64,000 nt of DNA from Dyadobacter alkalitolerans DSM 23607 (GCF_000428845.1 NZ_AUAS01000012.1:124001-188000); one strand, 5' to 3'. Positions 9,926 through 18,393 are shown, counted from the first letter of the stretch. Numbers and translations are program-made. Notes: generated by a model not told the origin, from the letters alone.

Positions 9926-10633
9926 TCAGGCCCGGCTCGCCCTCCGGCGGAGTGACAACCCGATCTGCTCATCGGCCAGCCTGACAACCATTTCAACCTG
10001 CTCGTCCAGCGTCATCAGGGAATTATCGATGTAAACAGCATCTGCTGCTTGCCGCAGCGGACTTTCTGCACGGGTAGTATCAATATGATCGCGCATTCTC
10101 AGGTTTTCGGCAATTTCCGGAAGCCCTATCAGCTCTCCCTTTTCGAGTAATTCAAGTTGCCTTCTTTGCGCGCGGATCAGGGGATCAGCGGTCATAAAAA
10201 TCTTCAATTCCGCTTGTGGAAAAACGACGGTCCCGATGTCCCGGCCATCCATAACAATGCCTTTGGTTTTGCCCATGCGCTGTTGCTGCGCCACCAGCGC
10301 GTGTCTTACTTCCGCAATCGCACTCACATCGCTCACCTTTTCAGACACATACATTTTGCGGATCTCATCTTCTACATTGAGCCCGTTCAGGTAAGTGTCG
10401 TTACGCCCCAGTTCGGCATGCCTGCGGAAGGAAATGTGAATGTTGCTCAGCGCTGTTTCAGTTTCTTTGGGATTGGTAAGGCTAACGTGATTTTGTATAA
10501 AATACAGTGTAACAGCCCGATACATAGCACCGGTGTCGATATAGGGGTAATTCAGCTGCTTTGCAACCAGTTTCGCAGTTGTGCTTTTGCCACAGCTGGA
10601 ATAGCCATCAATCGCAACAATTATTTTGGGCAT
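9926..10633 (-). CDS. cmk: Cytidylate kinase
   Basis: Phosphorylates CMP and dCMP in pyrimidine nucleotide recycling. The P-loop is GYSSCGKSTTAKL near the N-terminus, followed by YIDTGAMYRAVTLYF and VMDGRDIGTVVFPQAELKIF, all diagnostic of the CMP kinase family. The start MPKIIVAIDG at 10633 gives 235 residues, in line with the family. The open frame extends to 10696, but those residues are not family-like. The gene ends one base before the FAD oxidoreductase ATG. A Bacteroidota -7 element lies 21 nt upstream of the start. Confidence 0.95.
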   Translation of the reverse strand: MPKIIVAIDGYSSCGKSTTAKLVAKQLNYPYIDTGAMYRAVTLYFIQNHVSLTNPKETETALSNIHISFRRHAELGRNDTYLNGLNVEDEIRKMYVSEKVSDVSAIAEVRHALVAQQQRMGKTKGIVMDGRDIGTVVFPQAELKIFMTADPLIRAQRRQLELLEKGELIGLPEIAENLRMRDHIDTTRAESPLRQAADAVYIDNSLMTLDEQVEMVVRLADEQIGLSLRRRASRA

Positions 10634-10653
10634 ATGGATGAATCTTGTGTTTG

Positions 10654-10661
10654 CAAAAATA
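10654..10661 (-). promoter_or_regulatory. Possible -7 element of the cmk promoter
   Basis: On the minus strand TATTTTTG matches TAnnTTTG and lies about 20 nt before the chosen cmk start. No clear -33 TTTG is present at 19-20 nt, so support is weak. It also favours the start at 10633 over 10696. Confidence 0.3.
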
Positions 10662-10731
10662 GAAGAAAGAATGGGCTGGAAGCCGTTTTTACGCAATTTT
10701 TTCCTCCGGTTGCAACATTACCCACTGCATA

Positions 10732-11319
10732 TCAGGCTCCTTCCAGCAGAAAGATAACCAAACTTCTCGCGCCGTGTGCACCTATGACGAGCGATTGCTC
10801 AATGTCAGCCGTTTTGGAAGGTCCGGAAATAAAACAACCCCAACCCGTCGTTTCGGTTAAGCGCTCGTATGCGTCGTGCATGTTGTTCACAATCGCTTTT
10901 CTTGGAATAACAAAGGCCAGATTCTGCGTAATAAAAGGCAAAGCACGATGCGGCAAGTGCGCATCCGAAATCCAGATCGCACCATTTTCAGCCACACCAA
11001 ATTCCGCTTGCAGGATTGCAATTTCAATCAGTTCCAATGCGTGCGGGTCCGGGTTATTGAGACTAAAATCGGCCCAGTTGCTCAATGCTGGAATGGTGGT
11101 TGCGCGGTTAACAACGGAAGCGTAAAGCTCGTCGGCCTTCCGCGCAAGCGCTGCTAAATCCTTCACCACGATTACTTCGGTGTAGATGGCGGTGAGCGTT
11201 TCTATGAACTTCTCTTCTGTATTTTCATATAAACTGTCAAAACGCGTCGCTTCCGGAAACGGCGTTTCGGCTGGTTTATTCAGTTTTATTTGCTGTAATA
11301 TTTTTTCCCGTGACGTCAT
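10732..11319 (-). CDS. lutC: Lactate utilization protein C (LUD domain)
   Basis: A 195-residue LUD-domain protein. LutC works with the iron-sulfur proteins LutA and LutB in cytoplasmic oxidation of L-lactate to pyruvate. Visible family features are the N-terminal SREKILQQIKLNKP helix, the core AEFGVAENGAIWISD, and the C-terminal GPSKTADIEQSLVIGAHG. The gene follows lutB after only 4 nt, so it is surely in one transcript with it. lutA is present but 2 kb away on the same strand, behind an oppositely oriented gene. Confidence 0.9.
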   Translation of the reverse strand: MTSREKILQQIKLNKPAETPFPEATRFDSLYENTEEKFIETLTAIYTEVIVVKDLAALARKADELYASVVNRATTIPALSNWADFSLNNPDPHALELIEIAILQAEFGVAENGAIWISDAHLPHRALPFITQNLAFVIPRKAIVNNMHDAYERLTETTGWGCFISGPSKTADIEQSLVIGAHGARSLVIFLLEGA

Positions 11320-11323
11320 TATA

Positions 11324-12700
11324 TTATTCTTTTCGATTGCGGATATACCAGTCGCGGAAACTTTCCTTAGGCGGCTCGGGCATTTCGCGTTGTTTGAACC
11401 AGGGATTCATTCCATTATTCACTACAAAAGGGATTGTCCGCATCAGGGAGCGCCCTAACCTGCCCGACCATTGGTAAAACCTCGGCTGAGACAAAACGAC
11501 AGACATGGCCTTGATGCCCAGTTCCTTTGCTTGCGGCACATGCCCGCCTTTTACCAAAACCTGCCGCCATTTATATAGCTGATCATGAATGTCAATTTTA
11601 ACCGGGCAAACATTGGAGCAGCTGCCGCATAATGTGCTTGCAAACGGCAGATCCGCATTCTTGGTCATATCCAGATTTGGCGCCAGGATTGATCCGATCG
11701 GGCCTGCAACGGCATTATGATAACTGTGCCCGCCGCTTCTGCGGTAAACCGGACAAGTGTTCATACACGCGCCGCAGCGAATACATTTCAGTGAATTTCT
11801 GAAATCGGCGCGGCCGAGTTGTGTCGTGCGGCCATTATCGACGATGATAATGTGCATTTCCTGACCTTCTCGTGGTTTTTTGAAATGGCTGCTGTAAGTG
11901 GTGATTGGCTGGCCGGTTGCGCTTCTTGCCAATAGCCTGAGAAAAACGGCAAGGTCTTTTTGTTTTGGGATTATTTTTTCAAAACCCATGCTCGCAATGT
12001 GAATGTCGGCCAGATGTGCGCCCATATCCGCATTTCCTTCATTGGTGGAAACCACAAAACCGCCCGTTTCGGCGATGGCGAAGTTTACGCCTGTTAATGC
12101 TGCTCTTCTGGTTAAAAACTTGTCGCGCAAATGTTGCCGGGCTGCTTCCGTTAAATATTGCGGATCCGTGGCGCCGGCTTCCGTTCCTAAATGCTCGTGG
12201 AAAAGGTCGCCGATGTCTTTCTTTTTCAAATGAATTGCCGGAAGCACAATGTGGCTTGGCGGTTCATTTCTTAACTGCACAATCCGTTCGCCCAGGTCCG
12301 TATCGATGACCTCAATCCCGTTCTTAGACAAAAACTCATTCATATGACATTCTTCCGTCAGCATGGACTTGCTTTTGACCATCTTGTCGATATTATTTTG
12401 CTTCAAAAGATTGAGGACGATTTCGTTATGCTCCGCAGCGTCGGCGGCCCAGTGAATGTGGACGCCGTTTTCTTTCGCCTTTTGTTCAAAAGCAATGAGC
12501 AGCTCATCCATATGCGACAGGACATAGTTCTTAATGCCCGACGCCGTTTCCCTCAATTGCTCCCATTCCGGCAATAATTTCGAGGATTTATCCCTTTTCT
12601 GGCGCACAAACCAGAGCGTCTCATCATGCCAATCTACATAGGGCTCGTCCTTGTTAAAGGTCTTTGAAGCCACCGAATGCTCAATTATCGCCTTAGACAT
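11324..12700 (-). CDS. lutB: Lactate utilization iron-sulfur protein B
   Basis: A 458-residue protein with an N-terminal LUD domain (about 60-280, ETGGFVVSTNEGNADMG) and a ferredoxin-like region with two 4Fe-4S cysteine motifs: C306, C309, C312, C316 (CIRCGACMNTCP) and C358, C361, C365 (CGSCSNVCP). In LutABC it carries electrons from L-lactate oxidation. lutC is 4 nt downstream. The upstream 240 bp separates it from a divergent secreted-protein gene. The fucose/rhamnose pathway encoded 2-7 kb away produces L-lactate, which gives a physiological reason for this position. Confidence 0.93.
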   Translation of the reverse strand: MSKAIIEHSVASKTFNKDEPYVDWHDETLWFVRQKRDKSSKLLPEWEQLRETASGIKNYVLSHMDELLIAFEQKAKENGVHIHWAADAAEHNEIVLNLLKQNNIDKMVKSKSMLTEECHMNEFLSKNGIEVIDTDLGERIVQLRNEPPSHIVLPAIHLKKKDIGDLFHEHLGTEAGATDPQYLTEAARQHLRDKFLTRRAALTGVNFAIAETGGFVVSTNEGNADMGAHLADIHIASMGFEKIIPKQKDLAVFLRLLARSATGQPITTYSSHFKKPREGQEMHIIIVDNGRTTQLGRADFRNSLKCIRCGACMNTCPVYRRSGGHSYHNAVAGPIGSILAPNLDMTKNADLPFASTLCGSCSNVCPVKIDIHDQLYKWRQVLVKGGHVPQAKELGIKAMSVVLSQPRFYQWSGRLGRSLMRTIPFVVNNGMNPWFKQREMPEPPKESFRDWYIRNRKE

Positions 12701-12826
12701 AATTTGCTTAACAATTTGATAATAGTATTTTATAAAGAATAAGAATTGTACTTTTCACATTCATTGCACTATTCCAAGTTTGCTATTTGTTTAATAAACA
12801 ACTTTTTACTTAACCTAAAAAAGCTA

Positions 12827-12857
12827 TTTTATTGTAATGCAATATCTTATACTTTTG
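12827..12857 (+). promoter_or_regulatory. Probable promoter of the 12943 secreted-protein gene
   Basis: TTTT (12827-12830) lies 19 nt before TACTTTTG (12850-12857). The latter fits TAnnTTTG and the former fits TTTG in three of four bases. The leader to the ATG at 12943 would be about 80 nt. In the 12701-12942 gap I see no other clear feature; the stretch is AT-rich. Confidence 0.5.
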
Positions 12858-12942
12858 AATCACAAAGTTATTCGATCAGGGCATCGGAGTTTGGAACAAG
12901 TTTAGTTTAACTTTTTTTAGACACAATTAAATTTTCACTCTT

Positions 12943-13335
12943 ATGAAAACTAAAAACACGCTTCTCATCGCAGCCTTGACTGGCTTGCTTTTATCAGGTT
13001 CAGCATTGACAGTTCATGCACAAACCGCCATCGCAACTGAAAAAACGGAAACAGTTTCTAACAAACTGACTGTTCTTCAGATCAGACCAATGCAATTCCG
13101 CGTTTCATATAATAATCCAGTTTCTAAAAATGTAGCAGTTCGCATTTTGGATACTGATAACAATGTTCTTTTTTCAGAAAACAGACGCGTTGACAACAGC
13201 TATTTGAAATATTTCGACTTATCGACTTTGATGGATGGAACTTACACATTCGAAATCACGGACGGTAAAGAGAAGGCTACACAATCGTTTGATATTCTGA
13301 CTACAACGAGCCGCGTTGTTTCTTCTATCAACTAA
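12943..13335 (+). CDS. Small secreted protein with one beta-sandwich-like domain, function unknown
   Basis: A 130-residue protein with a clear signal peptide (about 1-27, ending VHAQ). The mature part, with NNPVSKNVAVRILDTDNN, YFDLSTLMDGTYTFEITDG and a final beta-strand, resembles the small Ig-like fold of T9SS C-terminal domains but lacks a PxP cargo region in front. I do not recognise a named family. It is transcribed alone, opposite to the lut genes on both sides, with its own promoter and a strong terminator. This suggests an abundantly expressed periplasmic or surface protein inserted between lutB and lutA. Confidence 0.75.
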   Translation: MKTKNTLLIAALTGLLLSGSALTVHAQTAIATEKTETVSNKLTVLQIRPMQFRVSYNNPVSKNVAVRILDTDNNVLFSENRRVDNSYLKYFDLSTLMDGTYTFEITDGKEKATQSFDILTTTSRVVSSIN

Positions 13336-13416
13336 CAACAAAGCGCTTCTCAGATTCTGTGCCTCTTTGGCAAGCCTGCAAACCCTCCTTTGCGACGCGC
13401 CACCCATAAACTTTGT

Positions 13417-13456
13417 AAATGCCGGTTCCTATGCGGGGATCGGCATTTGTTTTTTT
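13417..13456 (+). terminator. Rho-independent terminator of the 12943 gene
   Basis: AAATGCCG (13417-13424) pairs with CGGCATTT (13441-13448). The pairing continues inward with wobble pairs, and GTTTTTTT follows on the plus strand. The hairpin overlaps the last codons of the convergent lutA gene. Confidence 0.75.
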
Positions 13457-14205
13457 ACGGCGCTGTTCAAAATCTCTGCGATATGCTTCACCTGCACATT
13501 GCTTTTGCTTCTTTTCAAAATCCCTTCCAAATGCAAAAGGCAGCTCATATCCGAGCCCGTAATGTATTCGGCATGATGGCGAATGTGATCAGAAACGCGA
13601 TCCTTACCCATTTTCACAGAAACCGCTTCCTCACTCACGCAAAAAGTCCCTCCAAAACCACAGCATTCATCAGGCCTGTCCAGGTCAACCAATTCCAATC
13701 CTCTGACATTTTTCAAAAGTGAAACCGGTTTGGAAAACGGTGCCGCATTCAACTCCGACATTTGTGATAAATGCAGCCCGCGCTGGCCGTGACAACCCTG
13801 GTGCAAACCCACGCGATGCGGAAATTCAGCTTCGATAAAATCAACTTTTAAAATGTCGACAATAAACTCCACCAGCTCATACACTTTCTTACGCAAAACC
13901 TTGGACTCATCCGGCTTGTTTTCCACCTTCAAATGATCCTTAATGTGCAGCACGCAGCTTCCGGACGGTGACACAACATAATCACAATCAGCAAATTGAT
14001 TATAAAACAACCTGTCGCAATCCTTTGTCAAATGTTCGAAACCTGAGTTAGCCATCGGCTGGCCGCAGCAAGTCTGGCTCAACGGGAATGTTACATTACA
14101 GCCCAGTTTTTCAAGCAGTTCGAGCGTTGCTATGCCCACCTGCGGATAAAATTGATCGACATAACAGGGGATAAACAATCCGATTTTCAAATCCGAGTGA
14201 TTCAT
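13429..14205 (-). CDS. lutA: Lactate utilization Fe-S oxidoreductase A
   Basis: A protein of two CCG domains (the cysteine-rich fold shared with heterodisulfide reductase and GlpC), about 258 residues. Motifs are GLFIPCYVDQFYP at the N-terminus, QTCCGQPMAN near residue 48, HQGCHGQRG in the middle and DECCGFGGTFCV toward the C-terminus. It is the third subunit needed with LutB and LutC for L-lactate oxidation. I chose the ATG at 14205 rather than a TTG at 14214. That leaves 2 nt to the stop of the upstream exonuclease/phosphatase-fold gene, so it reads as the last gene of the sugar operon rather than of lutBC. Confidence 0.92.
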   Translation of the reverse strand: MNHSDLKIGLFIPCYVDQFYPQVGIATLELLEKLGCNVTFPLSQTCCGQPMANSGFEHLTKDCDRLFYNQFADCDYVVSPSGSCVLHIKDHLKVENKPDESKVLRKKVYELVEFIVDILKVDFIEAEFPHRVGLHQGCHGQRGLHLSQMSELNAAPFSKPVSLLKNVRGLELVDLDRPDECCGFGGTFCVSEEAVSVKMGKDRVSDHIRHHAEYITGSDMSCLLHLEGILKRSKSNVQVKHIAEILNSAVKKQMPIPA

Positions 14206-14207
14206 TT

Positions 14208-14990
14208 TTACCAAAATTCAATGGTGGCAAGTATGGGGTAGTGGTCCGAAACCTGCGGGTAATTCCTGATTACCTTGTAATTTCTGATCCTTACTTTATT
14301 GTTCAGCAAAGCAAAAATATAGTCGAGCCGGTCGCCGGGCAGTCCCTCGTTCCAAGTTTCCAACTGTGAACCCTGCGCGGCATCCTGCCAGTTTTTCCGG
14401 AAAGAAAAATAAGGCTGTTCATTGGGTCGCGCACCCATATCCATGCCCAGTAACACCGGCTGAACGCTGTTGACGAGCATTTGGTTGATATAGGCTGCCT
14501 GCAAAGCCCTGTCCATGACCGAGGCGTACTCTAACCGCGCATTACAAAACCGGAATGTGAGTCCTCTTGCTGGTTTTACCAATCCACACAACAGCACTTT
14601 GGGGTCCGCGCCTGCTGTTTTCGGCAGATCAATGGTTTGTGTTTTTTCAAATTCCCAGGTGGATAAAATTCCTACGCCCTGCGAGCCGTTTTCAGACTTG
14701 TCCGCAACACCATATAAATAATGCATCCCCGTCTGAACGGCAATTTGCCGGAGCTGAAACTGCACTTTCCCATCACCAACCAGGCTATCAACCGCTTGCA
14801 AGGCGATCAGGTCCGGCTTATGTTCCTTGATAATTTTCAGGATATCCCTCAGGTTCGATTCCTCGCTCCGGTTCAGCCCATGGCGGATATTAAAGCTCAT
14901 CACTTTGATTTCCACAGGCTTGCGCGGCCGGGAAGAAAACAATGTGCAAGACAAACTGGCAATTAGTAACAGATAAATTAATTTACTCAA
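14208..14990 (-). CDS. Exonuclease/endonuclease/phosphatase-fold protein, active site apparently degraded
   Basis: A 260-residue secreted EEP-fold protein with a signal-like N-terminus (SKLIYLLLIASLSCTLFSS). The fold is clear from VMSFNIRHG, PDLIALQ, RLDYIFALL and VSDHYPI. The metal-binding Glu normally found in LQEVD is Ala (LIALQAVDS), and the usual GDFN motif reads GMDMGARP, so its Asn is lost. The final Asp-His of SDHYP is kept. Loss of these residues suggests a binding protein or dead enzyme. The start codon appears to be TTG (14988-14990), as no suitable ATG is in frame. It sits between the mutarotase gene (42 nt) and lutA (2 nt). Confidence 0.75.
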   Translation of the reverse strand: MSKLIYLLLIASLSCTLFSSRPRKPVEIKVMSFNIRHGLNRSEESNLRDILKIIKEHKPDLIALQAVDSLVGDGKVQFQLRQIAVQTGMHYLYGVADKSENGSQGVGILSTWEFEKTQTIDLPKTAGADPKVLLCGLVKPARGLTFRFCNARLEYASVMDRALQAAYINQMLVNSVQPVLLGMDMGARPNEQPYFSFRKNWQDAAQGSQLETWNEGLPGDRLDYIFALLNNKVRIRNYKVIRNYPQVSDHYPILATIEFW

Positions 14991-15032
14991 ACCATTCAGA
15001 ACGCTAAGTCACCAATCTTTCCTTCTTCTTTT

Positions 15033-15365
15033 TTATTTGAGGGCAAATATTTTATCCATTAACACCCATTTTTCGCCTGGTTTGGCGGATGGAAGGGCTT
15101 TTTGGTACTTCCACATGAGCTGTTCCCATTCCTGGACCTGCGCATTTGCGGCGTCCATCCGGGCTTTATTTTCAAAACTAAAATCGTCTTCCGTTTCCAT
15201 GATCATGAAAAGGCGCTCCCCGATCCGGTAAATCTCCATTTGGCTGATCCCGGCATCCAGGATGCTTTTTTCAATTTCAGGTCTGGCTTTTTTGTGATAT
15301 TGTTCATACTCGGCAATCATCACCGGATCATTCACAAGATCCACCGCAAGACAGTATTTTTTCAT
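15033..15365 (-). CDS. L-rhamnose/L-fucose mutarotase (RhaM family)
   Basis: A 110-residue protein of the RhaM/DUF718 family, which interconverts the anomers of L-rhamnose or L-fucose. Visible features are the opening CLAVDLVNDP, the EYEQYHKKARPEIEKS segment with the family's catalytic-type His, SQMEIYRIGERLFMIME, and the C-terminal PGEKWVLMDKIF. The neighbours encode the later steps of the non-phosphorylative 6-deoxyhexose pathway. Which sugar is used cannot be decided here; clusters of this type usually serve L-fucose. It is 3 nt downstream of the lactonase gene. Confidence 0.88.
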   Translation of the reverse strand: MKKYCLAVDLVNDPVMIAEYEQYHKKARPEIEKSILDAGISQMEIYRIGERLFMIMETEDDFSFENKARMDAANAQVQEWEQLMWKYQKALPSAKPGEKWVLMDKIFALK

Positions 15366-15368
15366 AAA

Positions 15369-16199
15369 TCAAACATCAAGACTATAAAATTCCACTGCAT
15401 TTTCACCCATCACTTTCTGCAATTCCGAATCCGAAAACATGCTCAGATAGTCGGTCAAAATACCCTTTGCACCTTCATACTCAGCTGCAACGAGGCAGAC
15501 CGGCCAGTCGGAACCATATATTAATCTGTCCGTTCCGAATGCTTCGAAAACAACATCCAGGTAAGGCCGGAAATCTGCTTTTTCCCAGTTCTTCCAATCG
15601 GCTTCGGTGACCATTCCGGACACTTTGCAGCTTACATTGGAAAGTTCTGCGAGCTCGTGAATATCCGTTGCCCAGGGCTGCATTTCGCCGTTTTTGATCA
15701 AAGGTTTGGCAATGTGGTCCAGCACAAAATGCACATTAGGCAGCTTAACCGCGAAATTGAATGCTTCCTTCAACTGGTCCTGACGGATCAGAATGTCATA
15801 GGTAAAATCAAAAGCAACCAGCTGACCAACGCCTTTAATGAATGCAGGTTGCAGCATAAATCCTTCCGCCTCACCTTGCACCACGTGTCTGAAACCCCTC
15901 AGCTTCTCAAATTGTGAATACTTTTCAAGCTGATCATATAAATCTTCCGCCTGCAAATCGACCCAACCCACCACGCCTTTGATAAAATCATTAGCGTCAG
16001 CAAGCTGCAACAGAAATTCCGTTTCCGACCGGGACTGCGACGCCTGCACAGCCACGCAGCCATCCACGCGATTTTCTTTCAAAACCGGTTGTAGATCTTC
16101 GGGCAGAAAGTTCTTACGGATTGCCTGCATCTCAGGCGTGATCCATGCATCGCGTTCAGCGTCAAAAATCCAGAAATGCTGGTGTGCGTCGATAACCAT
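15369..16199 (-). CDS. Amidohydrolase, probable L-fuconolactonase or L-rhamnonolactonase
   Basis: A 276-residue amidohydrolase-2 TIM barrel that probably opens the sugar lactone made by the sugar dehydrogenase. Motifs are the metal-binding DAHQHFW at the start, HVVQGEAEGF, VLDHIAKP and YGSDWPVC, typical of the lactonase branch. It overlaps nothing but is spaced only 1-3 nt from the hydrolase and mutarotase genes, so the three form one transcript. The assignment rests on family plus context. Confidence 0.85.
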   Translation of the reverse strand: MVIDAHQHFWIFDAERDAWITPEMQAIRKNFLPEDLQPVLKENRVDGCVAVQASQSRSETEFLLQLADANDFIKGVVGWVDLQAEDLYDQLEKYSQFEKLRGFRHVVQGEAEGFMLQPAFIKGVGQLVAFDFTYDILIRQDQLKEAFNFAVKLPNVHFVLDHIAKPLIKNGEMQPWATDIHELAELSNVSCKVSGMVTEADWKNWEKADFRPYLDVVFEAFGTDRLIYGSDWPVCLVAAEYEGAKGILTDYLSMFSDSELQKVMGENAVEFYSLDV

Positions 16200-16200
16200 A

Positions 16201-17064
16201 TTATAGTGGCTTCCAGGCGATTGCTTCCTGTTTTTGCGAACCTAATTTTTCAATCCCGAGCTCAACAACGTCACCTGCTTTCAGGTAAACCTGTGGCTTC
16301 ATGCCCAGGCCCACGCCTGCTGGTGTTCCGGTTGTGATCATATCGCCCGGCAGCAATGTCATGAACTGGCTCAGGTAACTGATCAGGAACGGAACCTGGA
16401 AAATCATGTCCGAGGTGCTGCTATCCTGTATTTTCTTACCATTCAATGTCAGCCAGAGTTCGAGGTCATTTGCATTGCCCACCTCGTCAGCTGTCACCAG
16501 GTAAGGCCCCAATGGTGCGAATGTGTCATTGCTTTTTCCCTTCACCCATTGTCCGCCACGCTCCATTTGGAACGCTCGTTCTGAATAGTCGTTATGGACT
16601 GCGTAACCCGCTACATAGCTCAGCGCATCTGCTTCTTCTACGTAACTTGCTCTCTTGCCAATGATCACAGCCAGCTCCACTTCCCAGTCCGTTTTCTCCG
16701 AATTTCTTGGGATAATCACCTGATCATTAGGTCCGCACAGTGCAGAAGTGGATTTAAAAAATACGATCGGCTCCTTCGGCAATTCTGTCGCGCCCGATTC
16801 GTAAGCGTGCTTGGCGTAGTTCATGCCTATGCACACGATTTTAGACGGGCGCGCTACGCAAGAACCGTAACGGAAACCTTCCACGACTTCCTGGCAGCTT
16901 GACTGATTGGCACTTAGCCATTCTGTAAGGCGAGTTAACCCGTCGGTTGCAAAAAATTTCTCATTGTAATCTTCACCAAATGCAGACACATCCAGTTTCT
17001 TACCATCGGGAAGTTCCACACCCGGTTTTTCCTGCTCAAAAGCACCAAATCGAAAAAGTTTCAT
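16201..17064 (-). CDS. Fumarylacetoacetate-hydrolase family protein, probable 2,4-diketo-3-deoxy-L-fuconate/rhamnonate hydrolase
   Basis: A 287-residue FAH-fold hydrolase. It has PSKIVCIGMNYAKHA, EPIVFFKSTSALCGPND, DWEVELAVIIGKRA and GTPAGVGLGMKP, which together carry the family's metal-binding acidic residues and oxyanion region. In the non-phosphorylative fucose/rhamnose pathway this enzyme cleaves the 2,4-diketo-3-deoxy acid to pyruvate and L-lactate. It starts the tight three-gene block and ends 1 nt before the lactonase ATG. An 85-nt gap separates it from the dehydrogenase gene upstream. The exact substrate is inferred from the cluster. Confidence 0.88.
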   Translation of the reverse strand: MKLFRFGAFEQEKPGVELPDGKKLDVSAFGEDYNEKFFATDGLTRLTEWLSANQSSCQEVVEGFRYGSCVARPSKIVCIGMNYAKHAYESGATELPKEPIVFFKSTSALCGPNDQVIIPRNSEKTDWEVELAVIIGKRASYVEEADALSYVAGYAVHNDYSERAFQMERGGQWVKGKSNDTFAPLGPYLVTADEVGNANDLELWLTLNGKKIQDSSTSDMIFQVPFLISYLSQFMTLLPGDMITTGTPAGVGLGMKPQVYLKAGDVVELGIEKLGSQKQEAIAWKPL

Positions 17065-17149
17065 AAGTTTTATATGGCTCGCAGCGGTTTGCTTTACGCC
17101 TTTTTTTAGTTATTTCTCAATGTTTCAAAAGCGTGTCGAAAACAGTCGC

Positions 17150-17923
17150 TTAATTATTTAGCTTCTCAAATCCCCCATCAATCAAATAGTCGCAGCCCGT
17201 GATAAATCCGGCTTCGTCTGAGCAGAGATACAATGCCATGGCACCGATTTCCTCAGGCTTGGCCATTCTGCCAATAGGCTGTGTTTTGGAAAGTTTTTCG
17301 AACATTTCCTCTTCTTTACCAGGATAATTTTTGGAAATGAATCCATCCACAAACGGCGTATGCACGCGCGCCGGCGAAATGCTGTTGCAGCGAATGCCAT
17401 CCGCCAGATAATCACGGGCAACCGATAATGTCATGGAATAAACCGCCCCTTTGGCCGTAGAGTAAGCAAACCGGTCCGGAATGCCGACGGTGGCTGCAAT
17501 AGATGCCATGTTCAAAATAACACCTCCGCCATTGGCTCTTAAATGCGGAATAGTCGCCATGAGGCAATTGTAAACGCCTTTCACATTGACATTAATAACG
17601 CGGTCAAAATCAATTTCAGCCGTGTTATCCGCCCTGCCTACATGCGCAATGCCTGCATTGTTAACCAGAATGTCGATTTTGTGATTGGTCGCAATGGCGT
17701 TGATCACGTTGACCACGTCGGCTTGTTTGGAGATATCGATGGCGTGTGCTTCCGCCTGACCGCCATCTGCAATGATCTGGTTTACAACCTGGTTGGCCAG
17801 ATCAAAATTGAGTTCAAGAATATGGACAAATGCGCCCTGTTTCGCAAAAGTTTGAGAGATCGCCAGGCCAATGCCGCTCGCGCCTCCGGTTACCAATGCT
17901 GTTTTTCCGCTTAAATCAAACAT
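17150..17923 (-). CDS. SDR dehydrogenase, probable 2-keto-3-deoxy-L-fuconate/rhamnonate dehydrogenase
   Basis: A classical short-chain dehydrogenase of 257 residues with TGGASGIGLA for NAD binding, NNAGIAHVG, the catalytic Ser in NMASIAA and Tyr-Lys in YSTAKGA. In this pathway an SDR oxidises the 2-keto-3-deoxy acid at C4 to the diketo acid used by the hydrolase downstream. Its GIRCNSISPARVHTPFVD segment agrees with that subgroup. No second SDR for the first step (L-fucose dehydrogenase) is seen, so either this enzyme is bifunctional or the first enzyme is encoded elsewhere. Confidence 0.85.
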   Translation of the reverse strand: MFDLSGKTALVTGGASGIGLAISQTFAKQGAFVHILELNFDLANQVVNQIIADGGQAEAHAIDISKQADVVNVINAIATNHKIDILVNNAGIAHVGRADNTAEIDFDRVINVNVKGVYNCLMATIPHLRANGGGVILNMASIAATVGIPDRFAYSTAKGAVYSMTLSVARDYLADGIRCNSISPARVHTPFVDGFISKNYPGKEEEMFEKLSKTQPIGRMAKPEEIGAMALYLCSDEAGFITGCDYLIDGGFEKLNN

Positions 17924-18001
17924 GAAATTTTTGAATGTTATTGAAACAAAAGGGCCTTTTCAGCGGCCTTTACTTGCATTATTTCTTCTGATCTGAATTT
18001 T

Positions 18002-18060
18002 AATCTATTCCAACTGATATCAAATCTATTTCAATTAATCTTAAATCTATTTCTATTAAA
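18002..18060. repeat. Three short AT-rich direct repeats
   Basis: AATCTATTYC occurs three times at about 21-bp intervals (starting near 18002, 18023 and 18044), directly before the REP-like element. Two helical turns per interval puts the copies on one DNA face. It may be a binding array or simple decayed repeat. Confidence 0.5.
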
Positions 18061-18341
18061 GATCCCCGGGTTGAAACCCGGGGCAAATGATTTTGTTGAT
18101 TATAAAGTCTTTTTAAATTCTCATCAATCAGCATTGCCCCGGGAGCAAAAGATTTTGTTGATTATAAAGTCTTTCTAAATTCTCATCAATCAGCATTGCC
18201 CTAGGGCAATGATTTCGTTGATTATAAAGTCTTTCTAGATTCTCTTCAATCAGCATTGGCCGGGGCAAATGATTTTGTTAATTATAAAGTCTTTCTAAAT
18301 TCTCATCAATCAGCATTGCCCCGGGTTTCAACCCGGGGATC
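18061..18341. repeat. REP-like element: four 60-62 bp tandem repeats between 24-bp inverted arms
   Basis: The ends 18061-18084 and 18318-18341 are perfect 24-bp inverted copies, each itself a hairpin with core CCCCGGGTTGAAACCCGGGG. Between them a unit containing GATTTTGTTGATTATAAAGT and TCTCATCAATCAGCATTGCC is repeated four times. The GATTTTG-like start lies at 18089, 18151, 18211 and 18271. The GC-rich unit junctions (CCCCGGGA, CCTAGGG, GCCGGGG) are decayed versions of the hairpin core. Such GC-palindrome elements resemble REP/BIME sequences mobilised by Y1 (RAYT) transposases; no such gene is in the window. It lies between the dehydratase and SDR genes and could act as a transcript stabiliser or attenuator. 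The remainder of 17924-18393 shows nothing else. Confidence 0.85.
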
Positions 18342-18393
18342 AAATAAGAGTAAATATTTTTGATCTTTGATTCTATTATTCAGTTAAGAAAAT

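Noticed and set aside
10157..11125. Plus-strand 322-codon frame across cmk and lutC
   Set aside because: It lies antisense to two well-supported genes and bridges their gap, and its product has no recognisable domain.
18085..18317. The four 60-bp repeats as a CRISPR array
   Set aside because: The units abut with no unique spacers, the repeat is far too long and divergent, and there are no cas genes.
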